Shown here in pieces: positions 17,428-26,893 of a DNA stretch of 64,000 nt (within the stretch, counting starts at the first letter, position 1; the number at the start of each line of letters is the position of its first letter). Origin of the DNA: Akkermansia sp. (lineage in GTDB: Bacteria; Verrucomicrobiota; Verrucomicrobiia; Verrucomicrobiales; Akkermansiaceae); assembly GCA_017477935.1 (NCBI GenBank), contig JAFVIC010000075.1, positions 26,267 to 90,266 on the forward strand, given 5' to 3'. A program made the position numbers and the translations under genes. The notes beneath the pieces are model-generated. The model was not told the DNA's origin. It searched no databases and was given only the letters and a program-made list of their open reading frames with translations.

Positions 17428-17661
17428 ATGAGCAGCAACACCCATTCATACCCCTCCCAATACATCGACTGCACCTGTACCATCGTGGAGCGATTCGCCC
17501 CCACGGCTTTCCGCGCCACCCTGCCGAACGGCAAACCCACCGTAGCGTTCGTACAGCGCAAAGAGGCACACTTGCTCGATGTACTGCAACCCGGCGATGA
17601 AGTCCTGTGCACCGTCTGCCCGGCTGACTTTGAACGAGCCCGCATACGCAGCCGCAAGTAG
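17428..17661 (+). CDS. Divergent translation initiation factor IF-1-like OB-fold protein
   Basis: The 77-residue product matches IF-1 over its OB fold. IVERFAPTAFRATLPNGKPTVAFV aligns with the first strands of IF-1 (the family has V-x-E-x-L-P-N-x-x-F-x-V-x-L-x-N-G). LQPGDEVLCTVCPADFERARI aligns with the G-D-x-V-x-V-x-L-x-P-Y-D-L-x-x-G-R-I end, and the C-terminus is RSRK. It lacks the usual MAKEDxIEMEG start and the HISGKMR helix-loop residues, so it is a diverged paralogue rather than the canonical infA, which should lie elsewhere. It is one of only two complete genes here that end in TAG. Confidence 0.7.
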   Translation: MSSNTHSYPSQYIDCTCTIVERFAPTAFRATLPNGKPTVAFVQRKEAHLLDVLQPGDEVLCTVCPADFERARIRSRK

Positions 17662-17701
17662 ACGTAAGTCATACATTCCGACGATTAGCCGGACTTTAAC
17701 C

Positions 17702-17730
17702 TTGCACCACGAGGTGTAACATGCTAGAAT
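17702..17730 (+). promoter_or_regulatory. Promoter of the sugar transferase gene, leaderless type
   Basis: TTGCAC (17702-17707), 17-nt spacer ending TGC, TAGAAT (17725-17730), then 6 nt to the GTG start at 17737. Confidence 0.75.
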
Positions 17731-17736
17731 CACCCC

Positions 17737-19146
17737 GTGACATACCGTAACACCATTCTGTACCATCTTCTGCCTGTAGCAGATATTCTGCTGGCAGCGG
17801 GCTGCGTGTGCGTAGCGCCTGATTTGGTTGACTATATCGCGGCATACGTAGGTTGGGGGAGCGCCCCGGATTTCAATGCATTTGCAGCCTCCCCCTTCAT
17901 GGTTGGCCTGGCAGTTGCGGCAGTGCCACTCATTCTGCGCATGACGGGTTTTTACCACCGCTGCAACCAGCAGCGCATCGTCTCAGCCCTTAAGCAGTTG
18001 TTTACGTTTGTTGTCTATTACCTGGGGGTATTCGGGCTGTATGTCATATGCCGTGGAGACACCGGCTCCACCTACATGAACCACGTTATTCTGGTCAGCC
18101 TGCTGCTTATTGTGCCGGGGCTGTTCCTGCGCTTCTACCTGTTACGCTATATACTGCAGAACACGGGTTTCGGGCGTCGGGCTCTGCGCCGGGTACTGCT
18201 GGCCGGTACCGAACAGGATATCAACGCAGCCTGGGAAAAACTCCCCCGCCACTGGAAAAAAAGCCTGTGCGTAGTCGGTCGGGTTATTGCCGGCCAAACC
18301 ACGCAGGAGGATGTACAGCAGCACATTGAGAACAACCACGTGGAACAGCTTATGCTTTTCGGAGGGCTGGACGCTTACAGCGCTATGTCAGAAACCATCG
18401 CACGCTGTGAATTGCAGGGTATAGACATCTACGTGCACCTGAACGACAACCACCCGGTTGCCCAGAGAGCGGACGTAACCGAAATCGGTGAACAGCGCGT
18501 GCTCATTCTCACCTCGACCCCGGTTTACTCCTGGAGCAGGCTGATAAAAGGTTTCCTGGGCCGGGTACTGGCACTTCTGGGCATCATCGGTACCTCTCCC
18601 CTGTGGCTCATTGCAGCCATTGGCATCAAAATCAGTGACCCCAAGGGGAAAGTCTTCTACCGTCAGCAGCGCTCAGGTTTGTATGGCAAGCCCTTCGGCA
18701 TGTGGAAATTCCGCTCCATGTACTCAGATGCCGATAAACGCCTGGATGAAATCAAGGCCAAATACGGCAACGAGATGGACGGCCCCATCTTCAAGCTCAC
18801 CAACGACCCGCGCATTTTCCCCTTCGGTCACTTCATCCGCAAGTACTCCATCGACGAACTGCCCCAGCTGCTCAACGTGCTGACGGGCGACATGGCCATT
18901 GTCGGCCCCCGACCGCTGCCGACGTATGAGACAGCCGAGTTCCCGGAGATTTCTCAGCGCCGCCGCCTGAGCGTAAAGCCGGGGCTCACCTGCTACTGGC
19001 AGATAGAGGATCGCAGTGACTGCAAAGACTTCGACCGCTTGATTGCCAAAGACCTGAAATACATTGACAACTGGAACCTCTGGACGGACTTTGTGCTCAT
19101 TCTCCGCACCATCCCCGTCGCCATCTTCGGCAAAGGGGCCAAATAA
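17737..19146 (+). CDS. Polyprenyl-phosphate sugar-phosphate transferase (WcaJ type)
   Basis: Transfers a sugar-1-phosphate to undecaprenyl phosphate, the priming step of surface polysaccharide synthesis at the inner membrane. The 469-residue product has four to five hydrophobic segments within residues 1-130 and a nucleotide-binding-like middle domain. The Bac_transf catalytic domain starts near residue 265. It contains the transmembrane entry LGIIGTSPLW, the FYRQQRSGLYGKPFGMWKFR motif, the DELPQLLNVLTGDMAIVGPR motif and PGLTCYWQI. The start is GTG, decided by the promoter 6 nt upstream. TrmL begins 3 nt after the stop, an unusual operon partner. Confidence 0.92.
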   Translation: MTYRNTILYHLLPVADILLAAGCVCVAPDLVDYIAAYVGWGSAPDFNAFAASPFMVGLAVAAVPLILRMTGFYHRCNQQRIVSALKQLFTFVVYYLGVFGLYVICRGDTGSTYMNHVILVSLLLIVPGLFLRFYLLRYILQNTGFGRRALRRVLLAGTEQDINAAWEKLPRHWKKSLCVVGRVIAGQTTQEDVQQHIENNHVEQLMLFGGLDAYSAMSETIARCELQGIDIYVHLNDNHPVAQRADVTEIGEQRVLILTSTPVYSWSRLIKGFLGRVLALLGIIGTSPLWLIAAIGIKISDPKGKVFYRQQRSGLYGKPFGMWKFRSMYSDADKRLDEIKAKYGNEMDGPIFKLTNDPRIFPFGHFIRKYSIDELPQLLNVLTGDMAIVGPRPLPTYETAEFPEISQRRRLSVKPGLTCYWQIEDRSDCKDFDRLIAKDLKYIDNWNLWTDFVLILRTIPVAIFGKGAK

Positions 19147-19149
19147 CGC

Positions 19150-19623
19150 GTGCTCGGCATGTTCCACATCGTCCTCTTTCATCCCGAAATCCCCCACAAC
19201 ACCGGCGCGGCCGGTCGACTGGCCGTAGCGACGAACTCGCGCCTGCACCTCATCAAGCCCCTCGGGTTCAGCCTGGACGAAAAACACGTGCGCCGCACCG
19301 GGCTGGACTACTGGCCACACGTTGACCTGCAGCTCTGGGACTCACTCGCTGAACTTGAAGCCGCTGCCGCCCCCGGTGCGCACTTCTGGTACCTTTCCAC
19401 GAAAGCCACCCACTCCATCTGGGCGCCGGAACTTCCCATTGCCGATGGTGACTATTTCGTCTTCGGCCCCGAAAGCAAGGGCTTACCCGAAAGCTGGATA
19501 GCCGCTCACCCCAATACCGCCCTGCGCATACCCATGCCGGGCACCCATGCCCGCTCGCTCAACCTCTCTACCAGTGTGGCTATCATGCTCTATGAAGGGC
19601 TGCGCCGCACACTCCCCTGCTGA
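19150..19623 (+). CDS. trmL: tRNA (cytidine/uridine-2'-O-)-methyltransferase TrmL
   Basis: Adds a 2'-O-methyl group at the wobble base of leucine tRNAs using S-adenosylmethionine. The 157-residue SPOUT protein has the YibK/TrmL pattern. This is IVLFHPEIPHNTGAAGRLA at the N-terminus, RRTGLDYW, the FVFGPESKGLPESW turn of the trefoil knot, and the IPMPGTHARSLNLSTSVAI segment that binds the cofactor. Translation may start at GTG 19150 or at ATG 19159; the latter matches the family start better. It follows the sugar transferase by a few nucleotides and precedes the DEDD nuclease gene. Confidence 0.93.
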   Translation: MLGMFHIVLFHPEIPHNTGAAGRLAVATNSRLHLIKPLGFSLDEKHVRRTGLDYWPHVDLQLWDSLAELEAAAAPGAHFWYLSTKATHSIWAPELPIADGDYFVFGPESKGLPESWIAAHPNTALRIPMPGTHARSLNLSTSVAIMLYEGLRRTLPC

Positions 19624-19629
19624 CCGGTT

Positions 19630-20193
19630 ATGAAAAACATCGTCTACTTCGACCTCGAAACCCGACTCTCAGCTGCTCAGGTAGGTGGCTGGCACGAGGC
19701 CGGCAAAATGGGAATCTCCGTTGCCGTTACCTATTCCACCAGGGACAACGCCTATCACATCTACACTCAGGATCAGGTCGAACAGCTTATCGAAGAGCTC
19801 CGTACTGCTGACCTCGTGGTCGGCTACAACCACATCGGCTTCGACTACCAGGTCATCCAACCCTTTACCTTCTGGACCTTGGCGGATGTCTCCAACAACC
19901 TCGACATCTGCATTGACCTCACCAACAGAATCGGCCACCGCCTCAAGCTCGATTCCGTAGCCTCTGTCACCCTCGGTAACTCGAAAACAGCTGAGGGGCT
20001 CGATGCGCTCAAATGGTGGGCTGAATACGAGAAAACCGGCGACCCGCAAAAGATGCTCGATATTGCCCGCTACTGCTGCTTCGACGTGAAAGTCACCATG
20101 GAAGTGCACAAGTTCGGCGCCCTCAACGGCTATGTGAACTACGTTGACAAAAAGGGCGAAACCGTCCGTGTCGATGTGGATTGGGAACTGTAA
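19630..20193 (+). CDS. RNase H-like DEDD 3'-5' exonuclease, predicted
   Basis: The 187-residue product has the DEDD exonuclease layout: YFDLET at residues 6-11 (Asp8, Glu10), VVGYNHIGFDY at about 62-72 with the second Asp, and CFDVKVTMEVH near 150 with the last Asp. The spacing matches YprB-like RNase H-fold nucleases. The exact substrate (RNA or DNA) cannot be told. It starts 6 nt after trmL and is followed 4 nt later by the ankyrin lipoprotein gene, so it is part of a transcription unit reaching back to the sugar transferase. Confidence 0.8.
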   Translation: MKNIVYFDLETRLSAAQVGGWHEAGKMGISVAVTYSTRDNAYHIYTQDQVEQLIEELRTADLVVGYNHIGFDYQVIQPFTFWTLADVSNNLDICIDLTNRIGHRLKLDSVASVTLGNSKTAEGLDALKWWAEYEKTGDPQKMLDIARYCCFDVKVTMEVHKFGALNGYVNYVDKKGETVRVDVDWEL

Positions 20194-20197
20194 TGCC

Positions 20198-21028
20198 ATG
20201 AGAAAAGCGGCCCTTACCCTCACCACCCTGCTGGTGCTCAGCGCCTGTGTATGGCAGAATACGCAGCCCGCAGGCTACCCCATGGTGAAGGGGGAGCCTA
20301 CGGCTCAGCCCGACGATATCATCACCACGCTGAGTAAACCCACCATCGTTTGGAAAGACGGTTCCCCAGAACTGCTGCACGAGAAAATCAACCACACGGC
20401 CTCCCTGCGCGCCCTCAAACACCATATTGCAGAGGGATTGCCGGTTGATACGCCGGATGCCCACGGCCTGCCTGCCGTGGCACATGCCGCTGCCGTGGGA
20501 GATGCGGCTTACCTGGCCGAGCTCATTGCCCTCGGGGCGGAGCTGAACTATCCGGCAGCCCTCAAGCGCCCTGAGCCGGGCAACTCCTGCCTGTTCAGCG
20601 GCGATGAACTGAGCGCCACCGGTCTGGCGGCCCGATACGGTCAGACAACCGCTCTGCAACTGCTGCTGCGCCATGGTGCCCGCCCCTACGGGGTGGAAAG
20701 GGCTATCGTGAACAACCACCTCGACTGCCTGAAACTCCTGCATGCCGCCGGCGGTGATTTGCACGAGGGTGAATACACCACTGACGGCATATTCTACCCC
20801 GCTACCTGCAACGCCCGCTCAGAGGAAGTTCTGCGCTACCTCATCACACACGGCGTCAGCCCCCGCATACCCGCCGAGTACATTACCCTATGCTGCCCCG
20901 ATGTGAACGCCGCCGAGCGCTATCTCAACATGTACCTGCGTACCGGAGCCTGGTCCCCACAGCAGGCCGCACAGTTCCGCCGCACCAGCCAACTTTATCA
21001 ATCCTCACCCGCCCTTCCGGCAGAATAA
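20198..21028 (+). CDS. Ankyrin-repeat lipoprotein
   Basis: The 276-residue product starts MRKAALTLTTLLVLSAC, a lipoprotein signal with lipobox LSAC (Cys17). The mature part contains ankyrin-type units: ADAHGLPAVAHAAAVGDAAYLAELIALGA-like (about 85-113), GLAARYGQTTALQLLLRHGA (about 144-163), and further degenerate copies. Ankyrin repeats serve protein-protein binding, here probably in the periplasm. The longer reading from 20144 would overlap the preceding gene and lack the signal, so the ATG at 20198 was chosen. Confidence 0.85.
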   Translation: MRKAALTLTTLLVLSACVWQNTQPAGYPMVKGEPTAQPDDIITTLSKPTIVWKDGSPELLHEKINHTASLRALKHHIAEGLPVDTPDAHGLPAVAHAAAVGDAAYLAELIALGAELNYPAALKRPEPGNSCLFSGDELSATGLAARYGQTTALQLLLRHGARPYGVERAIVNNHLDCLKLLHAAGGDLHEGEYTTDGIFYPATCNARSEEVLRYLITHGVSPRIPAEYITLCCPDVNAAERYLNMYLRTGAWSPQQAAQFRRTSQLYQSSPALPAE

Positions 21029-21164
21029 ACCCTGCCATTTTTCAGCAGCACGGCAATGCGGCAAGGGTTCGCAAGAGAAGATTCCCATTTTTACACCGGC
21101 CATTTACAACTTCGCATAATTATTTTTGAACAAGGCACCCACCTACGGTGTCATACCCGACAAG

Positions 21165-23741
21165 ATGAACAACAACCTCACCACAAAATTAATGGAGGCG
21201 CTTCAAACCGCGCAGAGAAATGCTGCAAGCGGCGGCCGCGCCCAGATTTACCCTGCTGAGCTTCTGCTGGCCCTGGTCGAGCAGGAAGGCGGCGTACTGG
21301 CCGCCGTGCTGAACAAGGCCGGCGTCGAGCTGGCCGCACTGGCACGCGCTCTGCAAGATGAGCTGAACCGCAAACCGCACCAGACAGGTGCCGTGGCGCA
21401 GTCACCGGGTATCGGCCCTGAGCTGGACCGCTGCCTGACCGCAGCGGAAGAACAGCGCAAGCGCTTGAAAGATGACTACCTGAGCGTGGAGCATGTGGTG
21501 CTCGGCATGCTGGAGTCTGACAGCGACCTGCGCCGCCTGCTGGAGGGAGTGGGGCTCACGCAGGCCCGCTACCTGCAGGCACTCAAGGAGGTGCGCGGTA
21601 ACCAGCGCGTGACCGACCAGAACCCGGAGGAGAAGTACGAAACGCTCGAAAAATACGGCACCGACCTCACCGCCCGCGCCCGCCAGGGGAAGATTGACCC
21701 GGTTATCGGCCGCGATGGCGAGATTCGCCGCGTGCTGCAAATCCTCTCGCGCCTCACCAAAAACAACCCCGTGCTCATCGGCTAGCCCGGCGTGGGCAAA
21801 ACCGCCATTGCCGAGGGGCTGGCCCGCCGCATAGTCGATGGCGACGTACCTGACAGCATGCAGGGCAAGCGCCTGGTGAGCTTGAACATCGGCTCCATGC
21901 TCGCCGGTGCCAAGTACCGCGGGGAATTCGAGGAGCGCCTCAAAGCCTTCATCAAAGAAGTCACCTCTTCCAACGGCGAAATCATCCTCTTCATCGACGA
22001 GCTACACACCCTGGTGGGTGCCGGTGCCGGTGGCGAAGGCAGTATGGATGCCGCCAACCTGCTCAAACCAGCCCTGGCGCGCGGTGAGCTGCGCACCATC
22101 GGTGCCACCACACTTGATGAGTACCGCAAATACATCGAGAAAGACGCCGCACTGGAGCGCCGTTTCCAGCCAGTGTATGTGGCCGAACCGAGCGTGGAAG
22201 ACACCATCGCCATCCTGCGCGGGCTCAAAGAGCGCTATGAGGTACACCACGGCGTGCATATCACCGACAGCGCCTTGGTAGCCGCCGCCACCCTGAGCAA
22301 CCGCTACATCACCGACCGATTCCTGCCCGACAAGGCCGTCGACCTGGTCGACGAGGCCGCCGCACGCCTCAAAATCGAGCTCGACAGCATGCCCGCTGAA
22401 ATCGATGAACTCAACCGCAGCGCCATGCAGCTCGAAATGGAGCGCCAGGCCCTCGCCAAAGAAAAGGACAACGACTCGAAACAGCGACTCGAAAAAATCA
22501 CCCGCGAACTGGCCGATACGAAAGAAAAGGTGGATGCCATGATAGCCCGCTGGAAGAGCGAGAAGGAAATCGTGAGCCGTGCCCGTGATGAGCAGCAGAA
22601 AATCGACACCCTCCGCACCGAGGCCGAGCAGGCGCAGCGACAGGGCAACCTGGGCCGGGCCTCCGAAATCCTCTACGGTGAAATCCCCGCCGCAGAAAAA
22701 GCCGCCAAAGAAGCCCGCGAAGCCCTGCAGCGCATGCAGGAAAGCGGTGAGGGGCTGCTGAAAGAAGAGGTCACGGAAAGCGATATCGCCAAAGTCGTGG
22801 CCACCTGGACCGGTATTCCCGCCGCACGTCTGGCAGAGGGTGAGCGCGAGAAACTCCTGCACATGGAGGAGCGCATTGCCGCACGACTCATCGGCCAGCA
22901 GAGTGCCGTGAAAGCCGTGGCAGATGCCGTGCGCCGCTCCCGCGCCGGACTGCAGGACGAAAACCGCCCGCTGGGCTCCTTCATCTTCCTGGGTCCCACC
23001 GGTGTGGGCAAGACCGAACTGGCCAAGGCTCTGGCCGAGTTCCTCTTCGATGATGAGGGCGCCATGGTGCGTATCGACATGTCCGAGTACATGGAGAAGC
23101 ACAGCGTGTCGCGCCTCATCGGCGCGCCTCCCGGCTACGTGGGGTACGATGAGGGCGGCCAGTTGACGGAGGCAGTGCGCCGCCGCCCCTACAGCGTGGT
23201 GCTCTTCGATGAAATCGAAAAAGCCCACCCGGATGTCTTCAACGTGCTGTTGCAGGTGCTCGATGACGGTCGAATCACCGACGGTCAGGGGCGCACGGTC
23301 GACTTCACGAACACCGTGCTCATCATGACCAGCAACATCGGCTCGCAGTTCATCCTTGCCGAGAGCGATGCCACCGCACGCAATGAAAAAGCACTCGATG
23401 CCCTGCGCGGCCACTTCCGCCCTGAATTCCTCAACCGAGTGGACGAAATCATCATCTTCGACCGCCTGCAGCAGCAGGACCTCGCTCGAATCGTCGACAT
23501 TCAGCTGCAGCGCGTTCGCAAGCGCCTGGCCGACCGCGGCCTGAAGATGGAGCTCAGTCCCGCCGCCGCCACACTCGTTGCCGCCCACGGCTACGACCCG
23601 GTGTACGGAGCCCGCCCGCTCAAGCGAGCCATTCAGCGCGATATACTCGACCCGCTCAGCCTGGCTATCCTCGCCGGGAAATACCCCGAGGGCAGCACCA
23701 TTCATGTGGAGGCCGATGGCGAGCACATCGTGCTCAGGTAA
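21165..23741 (+). pseudogene. clpB: ClpB disaggregase gene with an in-frame TAG stop in Walker A of the first AAA+ domain
   Basis: ClpB is the hexameric AAA+ chaperone that works with DnaK to resolve aggregated proteins. All domains are present in one frame. They are an N-domain (from [17 protein letters not shown] at 21165), the first AAA+ domain, the coiled-coil M-domain (about 22390-22760), and the second AAA+ domain ([16 protein letters not shown] at about 22993) with the GYVGYDEGG pore loop. The only defect is a TAG codon at 21783-21785. It sits in [19 protein letters not shown], where the family has Glu (GAG), so one base change explains it. The remaining 652 codons are intact. Possible causes are a recent nonsense mutation, a sequencing error or suppression. 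The downstream GTG at 21792 could only give a product lacking most of Walker A. A terminator follows at 23768. Confidence 0.9.
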
Positions 23742-23767
23742 CGCAGCCCCGCGTCTCCGCCACAACA

Positions 23768-23798
23768 AGCCGTAGCATGTCAGCTACGGCTTTTTTTA
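23768..23798 (+). terminator. Rho-independent terminator of clpB
   Basis: AGCCGTAGC (23768-23776) pairs with GCTACGGCT (23783-23791), a 9-bp stem with a 6-nt loop, followed by a run of seven T residues. Confidence 0.9.
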
Positions 23799-23835
23799 CT
23801 TCAACAGGGCGCTCGAATATGTTATTTTGGAGTAC

Positions 23836-25881
23836 ATGAGAGTACCCTTCCTTTCTCTGCTTGCCGCCACAGCTACGGCTACCGCCGCCCTGCCCCCGGT
23901 GCCGCCGACATACGTCTGCCAACGGGCGACACAATTACTCACCATTGACGGCAAGGGCGAGGACGCGGACTGGCAACAAGCCATGCGACTGAGCCCGCTG
24001 CGAGATATCGAAGGCTGTGCCATTGAAGACAAGACAGTCGTGCGAATGCTGTGGGATGACCGCTACCTCTATGTGCTGGCCGACATGCAGGAGCCGCACC
24101 TGTGGGCCACCCTGCACGAGCGCGACAGCATCATCTACCGCGACCCGGATTTCGAGGTATTCATCGACCCCGATGGTGACACGCGCAACTATGTGGAAAT
24201 TGAGGTGAATGCCCTCAACACCGTATGGGATTTGCTGCTTACAGCCCCCTATCGCACAGCCAACCAGGCGCTGCACGACTGGAATATACCCGGCCTGCAG
24301 AGCGCCGTACACCTGCGCGGCACACTCAACAACCCGGCAGATACCGATGAGGGATGGAGCGTAGAGCTCGCCATCCCCTGGGAAAGTATCACCGGGCACT
24401 CCGCTCACCCGCGCCGCTGCGAGCCCCCCGCCCCCGGCAGCACGCTGCGCATGAACTTCTCGCGCGTGAACTGGCAGGTCCGGCCGGACACCACATCCCC
24501 CTGCGGGTACTCCAAACTCACGCAGCCGGAGGGCACCCCGCTGCCCGAAAGTAACCACGTGTGGGCTCCCACAGGGGTCATCAACATCCACTGCCCCGAA
24601 CACTGGGGATATGTGCGACTGAGCGATAAACCGGTCGGCAGCGGCTACGAAAGCACCCCGGTGCCGACCACATACCCGGCGCAGCGCAGGCTCTTCGACT
24701 GGTACACAGCTCAGCTGGCGCACCGGGCGCAGCACGGTACCTTCAGCACCGCCCTTCAGCACCCCGGTGTAACCGCCCTCTACTGCGACACACAGCATTT
24801 CCTGGCACAAGCTACGGCAAGCGACGGACAGAAGCTCACCCTCGACCACCACGGCAATCTGAGCCTCTTGCCCGCCACAAATGAGCGCCCCCCGCTCTAC
24901 CTGTGGGTACAGGGTGGCAAACACGAGGGCGACACCCCCTGGTGGCAGCAGCACTTCGCCCGCCTGGCCGGCGCAGGCATACACGCCGTCATCATCGGCG
25001 GCACTGTGGAGCAGCTCACCCACCTCATCCCCATCGCTCACTCCGAAGGACTGCAGGTCTATGCCTGGCTGTGGGCTCTGAACCGCCCGCAAGATGCCAC
25101 AGCCCTGCAACACCCTGACTGGTATGCCGTCAACCGGCACGGCAAGTCCTGCCACGCACCGGCAGACCGCCCCTTTGTGGAGTATTATCAGTTCCTCTGC
25201 CCGAACAGCGAGGGGGCGCTCAACCACCTGCTCACCCAGGTCGACCGACTGGCCACCATACCGGGGCTCACCGGTATACAGCTCGACTACATGCGCATGC
25301 CCGACGTTATCCTGCCCCGCGGCCTGTGGGCCAAATACGGGCTGGATATGAGCCGTGAGCTACCGGAGTACGACTTCTGCTATTGCGAGCGCTGCCGAAC
25401 AGATTTCCGAAAGACAAGCGGGCGTGATATTGAGCCGATAGCCGAGCAGGATGCCGCCTGGCGCACCTATCGCCTGAACTGTGTGGCACGCGTGGCCAAC
25501 ACCCTCTGCCAACGCATTCGCTCACACAACCTGCGCTCCGCTTGTGCCGTATTCCCCACCCCGCAACTGGCAGCCCAACTCGTACGCCAGAACTGGGCAG
25601 ACTTTGAGCTGGACCTCGCCCTGCCCATGGTCTACCATAGTTTCTACAACGAAAATACCACCTGGGCGGCCGAGTGCAGCAGGCTGGCAGCCGGGCAGAC
25701 TCAACAGCGAATCCCCCTCGCCCCGGGGCTGCACCTGCCGGATTCCACCACCGCCACCCTGCCCCGCGAGCTCGACCAACTCCTCCGCACAGCCCCTGCC
25801 GGCATCGGCCTGTTCTGCGACGACGACCTCAGCCCGGAAATGCTGCAAACCCTGCACCAATGGTGCGAAAAAAGCGAATAA
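23836..25881 (+). CDS. Secreted CBM9-like plus TIM-barrel glycoside-hydrolase-like protein
   Basis: The 681-residue product (ATG at 23836; a TTG lies 9 nt upstream) has a signal peptide (residues 1-19). Residues 30-230 match the CBM9/DOMON-like sugar-binding fold: LTIDGKGEDADWQQA, then VRMLWDDRYLYVLADM, then a DPDFEVFIDPDGD loop and a GWSVELAIPWESI strand. From about residue 360 a TIM-barrel part begins (GIHAVIIGGTVEQ). It contains LQVYAWLWALNRP, TGIQLDYMRMP with a candidate catalytic Asp, and a YCERCRTDFRK segment. This resembles the GHL10/DUF187 putative glycosidases. The fusion suggests a surface glycan-active enzyme, but the substrate is unknown and catalytic residues are not proven. Confidence 0.78.
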   Translation: MRVPFLSLLAATATATAALPPVPPTYVCQRATQLLTIDGKGEDADWQQAMRLSPLRDIEGCAIEDKTVVRMLWDDRYLYVLADMQEPHLWATLHERDSIIYRDPDFEVFIDPDGDTRNYVEIEVNALNTVWDLLLTAPYRTANQALHDWNIPGLQSAVHLRGTLNNPADTDEGWSVELAIPWESITGHSAHPRRCEPPAPGSTLRMNFSRVNWQVRPDTTSPCGYSKLTQPEGTPLPESNHVWAPTGVINIHCPEHWGYVRLSDKPVGSGYESTPVPTTYPAQRRLFDWYTAQLAHRAQHGTFSTALQHPGVTALYCDTQHFLAQATASDGQKLTLDHHGNLSLLPATNERPPLYLWVQGGKHEGDTPWWQQHFARLAGAGIHAVIIGGTVEQLTHLIPIAHSEGLQVYAWLWALNRPQDATALQHPDWYAVNRHGKSCHAPADRPFVEYYQFLCPNSEGALNHLLTQVDRLATIPGLTGIQLDYMRMPDVILPRGLWAKYGLDMSRELPEYDFCYCERCRTDFRKTSGRDIEPIAEQDAAWRTYRLNCVARVANTLCQRIRSHNLRSACAVFPTPQLAAQLVRQNWADFELDLALPMVYHSFYNENTTWAAECSRLAAGQTQQRIPLAPGLHLPDSTTATLPRELDQLLRTAPAGIGLFCDDDLSPEMLQTLHQWCEKSE

Positions 25882-25937
25882 AAATACCATAAACTCCTTA
25901 AAAAGCTCTTTTTTTCGTGTGAGACATCACTTCGGGC

Positions 25938-25966
25938 TTGCCCGGCGGTAGCAGATGTGCTACTCT
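25938..25966 (+). promoter_or_regulatory. Promoter of the 25975 ankyrin gene, leaderless type
   Basis: TTGCCC (25938-25943), 17-nt spacer ending TGC, TACTCT (25961-25966), then 8 nt to the ATG at 25975. Confidence 0.65.
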
Positions 25967-25974
25967 GAAGGGTT

Positions 25975-26871
25975 ATGAACAAAGCAACGATTCTAAGTGA
26001 ATTTTTCGCAGCCATCTGCCACAACGAAGCAGAGGTGGCAGCCAAACTGCTGGCCGAAGGTGCGGATGTGAATACCCTGTTTCGGAATCAACTCACGCCG
26101 CTCATGGTTGCAGCGAGAGCGGGCGCACATGCCGTCATTCCCGTGCTGCTGGCTGCCGGGGCTCATGTCAACGAGAAGTCCGACCTCTGGGGGTGCAGTG
26201 CCTTCCACTGGCTCTGCCGACAGGGGCTCAGCAGCCATTACCACGTCGAAGCCCAGACGGAAAGCGCTCGCGCGCTGCTGACCGCCGGGGCAGATGCCTA
26301 CCTCCCCGATGCTTCGGGGGAAACGCCGCTGATTCTCGCCCTACGCCACCGTCTCAACAACGTCATCAAACTCATTCATGCCTACAGCCCCATCCCCAAC
26401 GGCGTGAGTGGCAAACCCATCATCCCCTGGCTCGATGTCGACTACCTGCGCCGGACGCACCCCTATAGTTGGCTCGAAACCGATGAAGACATATACCGCT
26501 GGTACATAGCCCCTCCTGAGCCACCCCTCCCCGGAGCCACTCGGCGTAACCCTATCCCCTGCCCTTACGAGGCGGACTGGGCTCGCCAAGCTGATATACA
26601 TGCTACCGACAAGCGGGGCTACACGCCCCTGCACCACGCAGCCGCGCAGGGGCTATACGAGATTGCGGCCATTCTCATCGACCGCGGTGCGGTGGTGGAT
26701 GCTCCGTCGCGCTCCGGAGCCACGCCACTCATCATCGCCGCCCGCAGCGGGCGCTGGAAAGTCGGCCGGTTACTGCTCGCCCACGGCGCCAATCCGGAGC
26801 ACTGTGACTGCTCCAAGCGCCATGCCATCGACTACGCTCGACGAGCGAACAATTACAGGCTATTTCTGTAA
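25975..26871 (+). CDS. Ankyrin-repeat protein without a signal peptide
   Basis: The 298-residue product has no signal peptide and is predicted cytoplasmic. It starts MNKATILSEFFAAICHNEAEVAAKLLAEGADVN, then LTPLMVAARAGAHAVIPVLLAAGAHVN (about 38-64). A long insert follows (about 130-205). Two clear repeats come at the C-terminus: GYTPLHHAAAQGLYEIAAIL and GATPLIIAARSGRWKVGRLL. Ankyrin repeats bind other proteins; no enzyme domain is attached. It is a single gene with its own promoter and converges on the 26894 lipoprotein gene. Confidence 0.9.
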   Translation: MNKATILSEFFAAICHNEAEVAAKLLAEGADVNTLFRNQLTPLMVAARAGAHAVIPVLLAAGAHVNEKSDLWGCSAFHWLCRQGLSSHYHVEAQTESARALLTAGADAYLPDASGETPLILALRHRLNNVIKLIHAYSPIPNGVSGKPIIPWLDVDYLRRTHPYSWLETDEDIYRWYIAPPEPPLPGATRRNPIPCPYEADWARQADIHATDKRGYTPLHHAAAQGLYEIAAILIDRGAVVDAPSRSGATPLIIAARSGRWKVGRLLLAHGANPEHCDCSKRHAIDYARRANNYRLFL

Positions 26872-26893
26872 ATGCCCACAATCGTGCAAATCT

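Noticed and set aside
21783..21785. Genome-wide TAG recoding
   Set aside because: TAG also ends the genes at 17661 and 56178 with normal family lengths, so it acts as a stop here.
22002..23768. 588-codon open frame opposite clpB
   Set aside because: It lies antisense to conserved AAA+ coding sequence and its product has no recognisable fold.
23827..23835. Shine-Dalgarno GGAG before 23836
   Set aside because: GGAG ends only 3 nt before the ATG, too close for normal use; it may be chance.
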